Below are positions 36,141-44,748 of a DNA stretch of 64,000 bases, piece by piece. A model generated the notes under the pieces. The model had not been told where the DNA came from, made no database searches, and saw only the letters and a list, made by a program, of their open reading frames with translations. Position numbers and translations under genes: made by a program. The stretch comes from Acidimicrobiaceae bacterium. Lineage in GTDB: Bacteria > Actinomycetota > Acidimicrobiia > Acidimicrobiales > Ilumatobacteraceae. Location: positions 62,001 through 126,000 of the forward strand of contig CANFGT010000006.1 in NCBI GenBank assembly GCA_947446815.1, given 5' to 3'. The stretch's first letter is position 1. The number at the start of each line of letters is the position of its first letter.

Positions 36141-36150
36141 TGGGATGAGC

Positions 36151-37065
36151 CTACTGCCAGTGGAGTTTGAGCCCCTTGTATGGCCATTCCATCTTGAACA
36201 AACGTCCGGTGCTGGATGCCGTAATGAAGGCCGTTTGATAGTCGGGGCCTCCAAAACAGATATTTGTCGTGATGCGGTCATCCACCTCGATGAAATTGAT
36301 GAGTTCACCTTCAGGAGAGATGACTGAGATGCCACCATTGACCAAAGTCGCCACGCAGATATTTCCGTCACCATCAACTGCCAATGAGTCAAACAACTGA
36401 TACCCAGGAAGTCCACACAACATGGTGGGTATTTCTGTGATGGGGGCAACCTTGCCCGGTGATGTCACTACACGCTGATACACGCGACCGGTGTGTGTCT
36501 CTGCCCAGTACACGCGATCCCCTGCAGGTGAAAGACCAATCCCGTTTGGTGAATCCACTGGGAACACCACTTCTTCAATAAATGAACCATCGGCCTTTGC
36601 GTAATAGATGCCGGTGCGATCTGCGTTGCGACCATCACGGATGCCGTGGTCGGTAAACCAGAACCCACCGTGTTCGTCAAAGACAATGTCGTTGGGTGCC
36701 CGCAATGGAATGTCCCCACAGTGCGTATACAGATCGGTCACTTCACCAGTCTCAATATTCACTTTCTGAATACGACCACCGATGTACTTTGACGCGTCAA
36801 ACTCCCCCGGCAATGTGAGGCCTGCGATTTCATGCGGGGTAAACGCACCACCGTTGTTGCAGAGATACAAGTAGCCACCAGGACCGAGCGCAAGACCATT
36901 AGGCAAACCAACGATGTCGGCAACTTTTGTCTTGGTGCCATCTGGCGCAACGCGCGTCAGACACGCACCGAACATTTCAGTAAGGATTACCGAGCCATCA
37001 GGCATCGCCACAGGCCCTTCCGGAAATCTGAGTCCGTCACATACCTGAGTTAATGCTGAAGCCAT
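36151..37065 (-). CDS. SMP-30/gluconolactonase/LRE-family protein
   Basis: A 304-residue six-bladed beta-propeller hydrolase-type protein. The family's metal ligands can be traced: Glu in LRFPEGPVAMP, Asn in RAPNDIVFDEHGGFWFTDHG, Asn in SPNGIGLSPAGDRVYW, and Asp in LFDSLAVDGDGNICVAT. Characterised members are lactonases. The natural substrate here is unknown. It lies six bases after ftsK and ten before rimO, so is co-transcribed with housekeeping genes, an unexpected place for a sugar lactonase. Confidence 0.85.
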   Translation of the reverse strand: MASALTQVCDGLRFPEGPVAMPDGSVILTEMFGACLTRVAPDGTKTKVADIVGLPNGLALGPGGYLYLCNNGGAFTPHEIAGLTLPGEFDASKYIGGRIQKVNIETGEVTDLYTHCGDIPLRAPNDIVFDEHGGFWFTDHGIRDGRNADRTGIYYAKADGSFIEEVVFPVDSPNGIGLSPAGDRVYWAETHTGRVYQRVVTSPGKVAPITEIPTMLCGLPGYQLFDSLAVDGDGNICVATLVNGGISVISPEGELINFIEVDDRITTNICFGGPDYQTAFITASSTGRLFKMEWPYKGLKLHWQ

Positions 37066-37071
37066 TGGTTT

Positions 37072-39465
37072 CTACCCTTCGTTTTCGAATTCCTCGACAC
37101 TCACGAGAACTTCGCGAGGCTTCGAGCCTTGCGATGGTCCGACGATTCCTCGTTCTTCCAGTTCATCCATGATTCGACCTGCGCGGGCGAAGCCCACAGA
37201 AAGTTTGCGCTGCAACATTGAGGTGGATCCCATCCCGGATCGCACCACCAATTCGATTGCGCGCATGATGAGATCATCGCCATCGCTGCTTCCGCCGCCA
37301 TAGGAAGATACACCGCCGCCGCCAGCGCCGGACTCTTCACCTTCAACGCCCGACACATACACAACTTCAGGGGCTTGACGGCGCCAGTGCGCAACAACCT
37401 TGCGCACCTCTTCTTCTTCCACCCATGAACCTTGAATACGTTGAGGAACATTGGTGTTACCAGGCATCAACAACATGTCGCCCTTACCCACAAGTTTTTC
37501 TGCGCCAGGCTGATCAAGAATCACTCGGCTGTCGGTGAGGCTGCTGACTGCAAACGCCATACGTGCAGGAATGTTTGCCTTAATAACACCAGTGATGACG
37601 TTCACGCTGGGGCGCTGCGTTGCAACGATGAGGTGAATACCTACAGCACGAGCTTTCTGAGCAATACGCGTGATGGACTCTTCCACGTCACGTGCAGCAA
37701 CCATCATGAGGTCATTTAATTCGTCCACCACGACAACGATGTACGGCATGCGCTCGTATTTCTTTGCGCTCTCATCATTCGGGTCGTTCACTTCACCCTT
37801 GTCGAATGCTGCGTTGAAACCACCGATGTCACGGAAGCCGACTTCGACCAATGTGTCGTAGCGATTTTCCATTTCCTTCACGGCCCAACCAAGTGCGTTC
37901 GCAGCCTTCTTGGGGTTGGTCACTGGTGCTGTCAGAAGATGTGGCAGACGGGCGTACTGACCCATTTCCACTTGCTTCGGGTCAATAAGAATGAGACGCA
38001 CTTGTTCTGGCGTGCTGCGCATGAGAAGCGACGTGAGAATCGAGTTGATGCCACTCGACTTACCTGCACCAGTTGCACCAGCAATCAGCATGTGCGGTGT
38101 TGCAGCAAGGTTCACGAATACTGCTCGACCGGCAATGTCTTTACCAACAGCCACATCGAGTGGGTGCGTTGCTGCACGTGCTTCTGCACTCACCATGAGG
38201 TCACCCAACGACACCAACTGGCGCACTTCGTTTGGTACTTCAACACCCACAGCAGACTTGCCGGGGATTGGCGCCAAAATACGAACGTCGGTAGCGGCCA
38301 TCGAATAGGCAATGTCACGGTTGAGGCTGGTGATCTTTGCGACCTTCACACCCGTGCCAAGTTCGAGTTCAAAACGAGTGACAGTGGGGCCAACAGTAAG
38401 ACCAACAAGGCGAGTCTCTACGCCATGTGATGCAAGTGCTTCCTGCAACAATCGACCACGTTCTGCGACGCGTGCCTTATCAACTTGGAATGTTTCGGTT
38501 TGACCCAACAAGTTGAGCGGTGGCAATGACCAAGAACCGGGCTTTGTGGGAACAGACGGGGTTGATTCCTCATCATCGCTCGCCTTGTTCTTTGAACCTG
38601 GCTTGCCGACGAACTCTGGTGTGCTGGCAGCGGCGGGTTCTGCTTTACGACGTGGCGTCTTGGGCTTTTCCGATTCGAAATATTCATCGTCGCCTGCGTC
38701 ATAAATAGAAGGCTTCTTTGCGCGTGACTTCTTCGTAGCAGGCTCGTCGAAAAGATCGTCATAACCAGCTCCGCGGTCGCGATTAGTGGCCGCGGTACGC
38801 GCTGCATCTTTCGCAGGACCAGAAATCTTTGCGCTCCATGTGCGAATGATGACGATCAGTTCGGGCACCGTTGTATCGGTCACCAACATCACGCCTGCCA
38901 ACCCGATAGCCATCAGAACAACAAATGCACCGGGACGACTAAGAGTGGATCGCAGAGGTTCCCCGACAATGGCACCGAACCAACCGCCGGCACTCGCCAT
39001 CGCATCAGCTTCAGCAACAATCTCGTGTGCACCAGCAAAAGTGTGCAAGAGACCAAGAATGGCAAGAACCACAACAGTCCAACCCACTGCCAAACGAACT
39101 CGATGTTCCACGCTGCGACGACGCACCATCGCAACGCCAATGCCTACGACAACGACGGGAAGAGCAAAACGGCCAAGACCTAACAACCAGCCAAAGGTGA
39201 TGTCAATGCCACGACCCAATGGGCCCGCTGTGTGCAGATACATCGAGAGGACAAAAACAATTCCGGCACTGATGAGCCCGATACCCCAGAATTCCACTTC
39301 GCGGCCACGCACGACTTCACGGGCGGCTGAGTCAGTGTTGGGCTTGGACTTTGCGGACTTTGCGGCGGGGCGCTTGGCGCCCTTTGCGGGGGTCTTTACA
39401 GACGAACGGGAGCCAGATGACCCTTTCGAGCCACCGGAAGACGAACGAGAACCCTTGCCAGACAT
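37072..39465 (-). CDS. ftsK: DNA translocase FtsK/SpoIIIE
   Basis: A 797-residue septum-located motor that pumps chromosome ends and directs XerCD recombination. It starts with a Ser/Gly/Lys-rich cytoplasmic segment, then about four membrane helices, then an Arg/Lys/Pro/Glu linker (to about residue 330). The RecA-type motor follows, with Walker A (IAGATGAGKSSGINS) and Walker B (YIVVVVDELNDLM). The C-terminal gamma winged helix (ELVVRSGMGSTSMLQRKL...GIVGPSQGSKPREVLV), which reads KOPS sequences, is complete. A leaderless-type TACCTT precedes the ATG. Confidence 0.96.
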   Translation of the reverse strand: MSGKGSRSSSGGSKGSSGSRSSVKTPAKGAKRPAAKSAKSKPNTDSAAREVVRGREVEFWGIGLISAGIVFVLSMYLHTAGPLGRGIDITFGWLLGLGRFALPVVVVGIGVAMVRRRSVEHRVRLAVGWTVVVLAILGLLHTFAGAHEIVAEADAMASAGGWFGAIVGEPLRSTLSRPGAFVVLMAIGLAGVMLVTDTTVPELIVIIRTWSAKISGPAKDAARTAATNRDRGAGYDDLFDEPATKKSRAKKPSIYDAGDDEYFESEKPKTPRRKAEPAAASTPEFVGKPGSKNKASDDEESTPSVPTKPGSWSLPPLNLLGQTETFQVDKARVAERGRLLQEALASHGVETRLVGLTVGPTVTRFELELGTGVKVAKITSLNRDIAYSMAATDVRILAPIPGKSAVGVEVPNEVRQLVSLGDLMVSAEARAATHPLDVAVGKDIAGRAVFVNLAATPHMLIAGATGAGKSSGINSILTSLLMRSTPEQVRLILIDPKQVEMGQYARLPHLLTAPVTNPKKAANALGWAVKEMENRYDTLVEVGFRDIGGFNAAFDKGEVNDPNDESAKKYERMPYIVVVVDELNDLMMVAARDVEESITRIAQKARAVGIHLIVATQRPSVNVITGVIKANIPARMAFAVSSLTDSRVILDQPGAEKLVGKGDMLLMPGNTNVPQRIQGSWVEEEEVRKVVAHWRRQAPEVVYVSGVEGEESGAGGGGVSSYGGGSSDGDDLIMRAIELVVRSGMGSTSMLQRKLSVGFARAGRIMDELEERGIVGPSQGSKPREVLVSVEEFENEG

Positions 39466-39472
39466 GAATAAA

Positions 39473-39478
39473 AAGGTA
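39473..39478 (-). promoter_or_regulatory. Candidate leaderless -10 element of ftsK
   Basis: On the minus strand TACCTT ends seven bases before the ATG of ftsK. The 80-base gap to rnj also holds GAAC-GTCA-GTTC, a small palindrome. Confidence 0.45.
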
Positions 39479-39545
39479 CTAGTGGGGTGAACTGACGTTC
39501 GGGATACCTGCCCGAGGCCTTTGCCCCGTCAGCGAAATCGGCAAA

Positions 39546-41207
39546 TTAGGTGGTCATCACCACAGGAACAATCATCGGGCGGCGCTTGGTGCGGTCGCTG
39601 ACGAATTTTCCTGCTGCTTTTCGCACCACACGCTCAAGACCATCAATGTCGTTGATTCCATCATCGAGAGCAGCAACCAGTTTCTGCGCGATGTGTGCCT
39701 CGGCTTCATCCAGCAAACTGTCCGCCTCGGGTGCATATACCCAGCCACGAGTAATGACTTCCGGACCTGTAATCACTTTGTGGTTCTGCGCATCGACTGT
39801 TGCAACGATGACAACAACGCCTTCTTCGGCCAGAACACGGCGGTCTCGCAACACACCTTGGCCAACGTCACCCACGATGCCATCAACAAACAAATAGTTC
39901 GCAGGAATTTTGTCAACGAATGCAAGTCCATCGTCAGAGAGTTCCAGCACATCACCATCAGTTGCTTGCAAGACCTTGTCTTTGTCTGCACCCATGACGA
40001 CTGCGAGTTCTGCGTGCGCACGCATGTGGCGGAACTCGCCATGTACGGGCACGAACCATTCCGGACGAAGAATTGAGTGGTACGTCTTCAACTCATCTGC
40101 TTGTGCGTGACCAGTGGCGTGCACATCTGCGATTCCGCTGTGCACTACTTTCGCGCCAGCTCGCATGAGCCCGTCAATGACACGATTGACGTTTCCTTCA
40201 TTGCCAGGAATGGCATGACTGGAAAGAATGATGGTGTCATCCTCGCCCACTTTGAACCAACGACTCTCACCACGCGACAACAACGACAACGCCGACATGG
40301 GCTCGCCTTGCGAACCAGTGGAGATAATGCAGATGTCTTCTGGCTTGTAGTCGTGAACGTGTTCAACATCAACGAATGCACTCGCGGGAACATCAATCAG
40401 TTTGAGATCAATGGCCAGTGCAATATTTTTTTGCATCGAGCGACCCATGAGACACACTTTGCGACCATGATCAAGCGCAGCCTCAATCACTTGCTGCACG
40501 CGGTGAATGTGGCTCGCAAATGATGCCGTAATGATGCGTCGATCACGATGCTCATAGAACAGTTGACGCAACACTGCGCCCACGCTCTTCTCGCTAGGTG
40601 CATGACCATGTTCTTCAGCGTTGGTGCTGTCACACATCAACAAACGAATGCCGACGGTGGAAGCGAGTTCACCCAAACGCGCAAGGTCTGTACGACGATT
40701 ATCAACGGGCGTGAGGTCCAGCTTGAAGTCACCTGAATGGACAATCACGCCTTGCGGTGTGTGCACGATGATGGCGTGAGCATGCGGCACCGAGTGCGTC
40801 ACAGGCAGAAACTCAACGTCAAAAGGCCCAATGTTGATGCGCTCTCCATCACGTACGGTCATCAAACTTGTGTGCTTCAACAAGCCCGCTTCTTCAATGC
40901 GGTTGCGCGCTAAGCCCAATGTGACAGCTGAACCGTAGATAGGAAATTCCAGTTCACGAAGAAGGAACTGCAAACCACCCACGTGATCTTCATGGCCGTG
41001 TGTAGCAACACAACCCACGATGCGATCTTTGTTTTCAATTAAGAAGGTGAAGTCGGGCAACACCAAGTCGATGCCGTGCATGTCTGCATCAGGGAACATA
41101 AGGCCACAGTCAATGAGGAGCAACTTGTTGTCTTGCTCCAGGACCATGCAGTTGCGGCCAATCTCGCCGAGACCACCAAGGAAATAAATGCGTACGGGAG
41201 CTGCCAT
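39546..41207 (-). CDS. rnj: Ribonuclease J
   Basis: A 553-residue metallo-beta-lactamase/beta-CASP RNase with 5'-3' exo- and endonuclease activity in mRNA decay and rRNA maturation. The zinc motif HGHEDH is at residues 70-75, with further ligands in VTHSVPHAHA and HSGDFKLDLTP, and the beta-CASP block CDSTNAEEHGHAPSE then STGSQGEP. Its position directly after dapA (three bases) is the common actinobacterial arrangement. Confidence 0.95.
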   Translation of the reverse strand: MAAPVRIYFLGGLGEIGRNCMVLEQDNKLLLIDCGLMFPDADMHGIDLVLPDFTFLIENKDRIVGCVATHGHEDHVGGLQFLLRELEFPIYGSAVTLGLARNRIEEAGLLKHTSLMTVRDGERINIGPFDVEFLPVTHSVPHAHAIIVHTPQGVIVHSGDFKLDLTPVDNRRTDLARLGELASTVGIRLLMCDSTNAEEHGHAPSEKSVGAVLRQLFYEHRDRRIITASFASHIHRVQQVIEAALDHGRKVCLMGRSMQKNIALAIDLKLIDVPASAFVDVEHVHDYKPEDICIISTGSQGEPMSALSLLSRGESRWFKVGEDDTIILSSHAIPGNEGNVNRVIDGLMRAGAKVVHSGIADVHATGHAQADELKTYHSILRPEWFVPVHGEFRHMRAHAELAVVMGADKDKVLQATDGDVLELSDDGLAFVDKIPANYLFVDGIVGDVGQGVLRDRRVLAEEGVVVIVATVDAQNHKVITGPEVITRGWVYAPEADSLLDEAEAHIAQKLVAALDDGINDIDGLERVVRKAAGKFVSDRTKRRPMIVPVVMTT

Positions 41208-41210
41208 GGT

Positions 41211-42113
41211 CTAGCCGCGTAAAGCGGTACGCGCCTTCTCGAGATTCGCAAGAACCTCACGAGCGCGAACATCGAGACCTGCAGGTGGTGGGCCCATCGG
41301 CAAGCGACATACACCAACGTTGAATCCAAGCTCGTTCATCATCACCTTGGATGGAATCGGATTCGGATTCGCATCACCGGTTTCGTATGCATAACTCTCC
41401 AACAAGATGTCGTTGATCGCACGAGCCTTCTTCACATCACCGCTCTTGAATGCATTGATCATGAGTTGATGTTCTGGTGCACTCCAGTGCGTTGCAACAC
41501 CAATCACGCCAGAACCTCCGTATGCGAGGAACGCAAGCGTGAGTCCATCGTCTCCGGAGTACAACTCGAAGTCCTTTGGCACCATTGCCATGAGGTTCGC
41601 TGCCTCTGCTGGGTTACCCGCAGCATCCTTCAACGCCTTTACGTTCTTCACGTTGTTCGCCAAGTACGCGAGTGACTCTGTTGAAATCTTGCGACCGGTA
41701 CGCACAGGAATGTCGTACACAACAACGGGCAATGTCGTGGCGTTTGCCATTGCCTCGATATGGCCAATGAGGCCCGACTGTGGAGGGCGGTTGTAATACG
41801 GGCCGACTGCGAGAATGCCAGCTGCGCCCATCTTCGTGACCTCTTTTGTGAGGTGCACTGAGTGTGCGGTGTCATTCGAGCCACTACCTGCAATGACTGG
41901 AATGGTGACGGCGCCAATGATGGCTTCCCACAATGCCAACTTCTCAGGGTCCGTCAGAGTGGATGACTCCCCTGTGGTGCCTGAGATGACGAGACCGTCG
42001 TTGCCGTTGTCCTGCAACCACTTTGCGAGGCGAACGGCCTCAGCAATATCGAGTGCACCATTGGCATCGAACGGCGTGATCATTGCCGTGAGAACTTGTC
42101 CGAAAAGGGCCAT
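41211..42113 (-). CDS. dapA: 4-hydroxy-tetrahydrodipicolinate synthase
   Basis: Condenses pyruvate and aspartate semialdehyde in the lysine/diaminopimelate pathway that also feeds peptidoglycan. A 300-residue TIM barrel with SGTTGESSTLT (pyruvate site), the Tyr-containing PYYNRPPQSGL, VVYDIPVRTG and the Schiff-base Lys in VKALKDAAGNP. dapB lies 5.6 kb away. CATAAT five bases before the ATG (reverse strand, 42119-42124) may be its promoter; the amino-acid transporter gene starts divergently. Confidence 0.95.
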   Translation of the reverse strand: MALFGQVLTAMITPFDANGALDIAEAVRLAKWLQDNGNDGLVISGTTGESSTLTDPEKLALWEAIIGAVTIPVIAGSGSNDTAHSVHLTKEVTKMGAAGILAVGPYYNRPPQSGLIGHIEAMANATTLPVVVYDIPVRTGRKISTESLAYLANNVKNVKALKDAAGNPAEAANLMAMVPKDFELYSGDDGLTLAFLAYGGSGVIGVATHWSAPEHQLMINAFKSGDVKKARAINDILLESYAYETGDANPNPIPSKVMMNELGFNVGVCRLPMGPPPAGLDVRAREVLANLEKARTALRG

Positions 42114-42236
42114 ACCCCATTATGACTGACGCGACACGACCACAACGCCCTCGGTTTGGGCCAGGGAGTCAGTTCGTTGGCAGAAATACCGAAAGGTAGG
42201 ATTTCCCTCGTCCATTCCCTTCTGAAAGGAATCATC

Positions 42237-43103
42237 ATGCGCAAAATCGCGCTCACACTTTCTATTTCTGGCGCATTGCTGCTCGCAGCATGCGGTGGAT
42301 CCTCGTCGAGCGATACCACCGGAGCAGCCAAACTCTCCGCCGGTGCCGGTAACGAATGCACCGCCGGCAAGACCCTGAAAGATGGTGTACTCACCATCGG
42401 TACCGGTTCTCCTGCATACGGCCCATGGGTTGTCGACGACAAGCCAGAGATGAAGGAAGGCTTTGAAGCCGCCGTTGCATATGCAGTTGCCGATGAACTT
42501 GGCTACTCCGATGCAAATGTCAAGTGGGTTCGCACCACATTCGACGAGGCAATTCAGCCAGGCAAGAAGAACTTTGACTTCAACTTGCAGCAGTACTCCA
42601 TCACCAAAGAGCGCAAGCAGACCGTTTCGTTTAGCGATGGCTACTACACCACGAACCAGGCAATCGTTGGACTGACCGACTCTGCTGCAAAAGGTGCAAA
42701 CACCATCGCCGCAATCAAGAAGCTCAAGTTGGGTGCACAGGCTGGCACCACCAGCCTTGACTTCATCACCAACGTGATCAAGCCAGATACTGAGCCATTC
42801 GTCTATGACGACAACGCTGGAGCAAAGGCAGCCCTCGAAGCAAAGCAGATTGACGCTGCAATCTTCGACCTTCCCACCGCGCTCTACGTATCAGCTGTCG
42901 AAATCGAAGGATCATCTGTCCTTGGACAGTTCCCTGCCGATGCAACTGCAAAAGCAGATGAGTTCGGAATGGTCTTCGACCTCGGCAATCCACTTGTGTC
43001 TTGCGTGAATACAGCACTTGCTGCAATCAAGGACAGCGGTGCACTTGCAACGATGACCACAACATGGTTGTCAAGCAAAGCCGAAATCCCCGTCATCAAA
43101 TAA
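42237..43103 (+). CDS. Polar amino acid ABC transporter, lipoprotein substrate-binding subunit
   Basis: A 288-residue exported lipoprotein. The signal peptide MRKIALTLSISGALLLAACG ends in a lipobox (LAAC), then a Ser-rich spacer and a type II periplasmic-binding fold with GTGSPAYGPWVVDD and the FDFNLQQYSITKERKQTVSFSDGYY segment typical of the SBP_bac_3 family. Its ligand is probably a polar amino acid or related cation; specificity is not readable. AAAGGA precedes the ATG at 42237. It heads a three-gene importer operon. Confidence 0.9.
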   Translation: MRKIALTLSISGALLLAACGGSSSSDTTGAAKLSAGAGNECTAGKTLKDGVLTIGTGSPAYGPWVVDDKPEMKEGFEAAVAYAVADELGYSDANVKWVRTTFDEAIQPGKKNFDFNLQQYSITKERKQTVSFSDGYYTTNQAIVGLTDSAAKGANTIAAIKKLKLGAQAGTTSLDFITNVIKPDTEPFVYDDNAGAKAALEAKQIDAAIFDLPTALYVSAVEIEGSSVLGQFPADATAKADEFGMVFDLGNPLVSCVNTALAAIKDSGALATMTTTWLSSKAEIPVIK

Positions 43104-43135
43104 CGCCCGTACCGCGACACAACGACTGATTGCAG

Positions 43136-43972
43136 ATGGCTACCACCACCAGTCGTCGTGCCGCGTACGAACAAGCACGGAAACGTCGCAGTATCGCGGT
43201 CGCTACGGTCAGTTCGCTGATTGTGGTGACCGCGATTGTGCTTCTCGTGCCACAAATGCCCCGCTGGGATCGAGTTCGTCAATCGTTCTTTAACGGCGAG
43301 CGTTTCCGAGGGTCATTCCCCCACCTATTGCGCGCATTTGTTCTTGACGTCAAAATCTTCGCGTGGTCAGCACCACTCATCTTGATCTTTGCGATGTTGG
43401 TGGCAATGGCGCGCAACTCTCGCTCCTCCGCTCTCTTCCCATTGCGTGCTTTCACGATCGCTTACACCGACATCATGCGCGGTGTGCCCGTCATCTTGTG
43501 GATCTACCTCATCGGATTCGGTGTTCCTGGCTTAGGTCTTGATCGCCCGTGGAATAGCCCACTTCTGTGGGGCTCTGTCGCACTCATCCTCACGTATGCC
43601 TCCTATGTCGCTGAAGTCTTTCGCGCAGGCATCGAGAGCGTGCACGAATCTCAACGTGCAGCTGCCCGTTCTCTTGGTTTGTCCAACTGGCAAACAATGC
43701 GCTTTGTTGTTATCCCTCAGGCAATCCGTCGCGTGGTGCCACCACTGATGAACGACCTCGTCAGCCTGCAGAAAGACGTTGCACTTGTCAGCCTCATCGG
43801 CCCTATCGAGATTCTTCGCCAGGCCGGAATTGATAAATCGAAGTTCGCCAACTTCACACCATTCATCGGTGCCGCAGTTATTTTCTTGTGCATCACCATT
43901 CCCCTTACGCGTACCACCGACTACCTCATGGAACGCGAACGCCGCCGCACCACAGGAACCAAAGTGCGATGA
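43136..43972 (+). CDS. Polar amino acid ABC transporter, permease subunit
   Basis: A 278-residue inner-membrane subunit. The EAA loop that contacts the ATPase is ESVHESQRAAARSLGLSNWQTMRFVVIPQA. An N-terminal helix precedes the HisM-type core (AYTDIMRGVPVILWIYLIGFG). Only one permease gene is present, so the membrane pore is probably a homodimer. The ATG at 43136 is preferred over a TTG two codons earlier. The stop overlaps the ATPase start by four bases (ATGA). Confidence 0.9.
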   Translation: MATTTSRRAAYEQARKRRSIAVATVSSLIVVTAIVLLVPQMPRWDRVRQSFFNGERFRGSFPHLLRAFVLDVKIFAWSAPLILIFAMLVAMARNSRSSALFPLRAFTIAYTDIMRGVPVILWIYLIGFGVPGLGLDRPWNSPLLWGSVALILTYASYVAEVFRAGIESVHESQRAAARSLGLSNWQTMRFVVIPQAIRRVVPPLMNDLVSLQKDVALVSLIGPIEILRQAGIDKSKFANFTPFIGAAVIFLCITIPLTRTTDYLMERERRRTTGTKVR

Positions 43973-44718
43973 GCAATATCAAACTCTCTCTTCGTCGACT
44001 CTCTAAGTCATATGGCCATCACATCGTTCTTCACAATGTGTCGCTTGATATCGCCGAAGGCTCTGTTGTCACGCTCATTGGGCCTAGCGGATCAGGTAAG
44101 AGCACTCTGTTGCGTTGCATCAATTTGCTTGAACCCATTGAAGACGGCGAAATCTTCCTCGATGATGTCGATATTTCTGTACCAGGCTTTGATGCAAACC
44201 CAGTTCGTCGCCGCATCGGCATGGTGTTTCAAAACTTCAACTTGTTTCCACACATGTCAGTGATGGAAAACATCATCTTGTCCCCCACCCGCACCCTTGG
44301 CATCAACAAAGCAGTTGCCCGTGCGAAAGCCATGGAACTTCTCGAACGTTTTGGACTTGCCGATAAAGCCAATTCATATCCAGATCAACTCTCCGGTGGC
44401 CAACAACAGCGCGTCGCGATTGTGCGTGCGCTAGCCATTGAACCGGAGGTTCTCTTGCTGGATGAAATCACCAGCAGCCTCGACCCCGAGCTTGTGGGCG
44501 AGGTGCTTGATGTCGTGCGCGAGCTGAAGGCGTCGGGCATGACACTCATTCTCGCAACGCACGAAATGGGATTCGCGCGCGACACCAGTGACGTCGTGTG
44601 TGTTCTCGATGGCGGATACATCATCGAACAAGGCCCACCATCACAAGTGTTCACAGCGCCACAGTCGGAACGTGCTCAGCAGTTCCTACAGAGCATCATC
44701 AACTCTGGCCGTTTGTAA
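43969..44718 (+). CDS. Polar amino acid ABC transporter, ATP-binding subunit (GlnQ-like)
   Basis: A 249-residue ATPase with Walker A (IGPSGSGKST), Q-loop (MVFQNFNLFPHMSVMENI), signature (LSGGQQQRVAIVRAL), Walker B (VLLLDEITSSLDPEL) and H-loop (ATHEMGFARD). Overall length and the QNFNLFPHMS segment are typical of polar amino acid importers. It ends the importer operon; a small hairpin follows. Confidence 0.93.
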   Translation: MSNIKLSLRRLSKSYGHHIVLHNVSLDIAEGSVVTLIGPSGSGKSTLLRCINLLEPIEDGEIFLDDVDISVPGFDANPVRRRIGMVFQNFNLFPHMSVMENIILSPTRTLGINKAVARAKAMELLERFGLADKANSYPDQLSGGQQQRVAIVRALAIEPEVLLLDEITSSLDPELVGEVLDVVRELKASGMTLILATHEMGFARDTSDVVCVLDGGYIIEQGPPSQVFTAPQSERAQQFLQSIINSGRL

Positions 44719-44727
44719 CCCTCTCAC

Positions 44728-44743
44728 TGCGATTCACATCGCA
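44728..44743. terminator. Hairpin between convergent transporter and acyl-CoA ligase genes
   Basis: TGCGAT (44728-44733) and ATCGCA (44738-44743) form a perfect six-pair stem with a four-base loop in the 30-base gap between convergent genes. No T run follows, so terminator function is tentative. Confidence 0.35.
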
Positions 44744-44748
44744 ACTGA

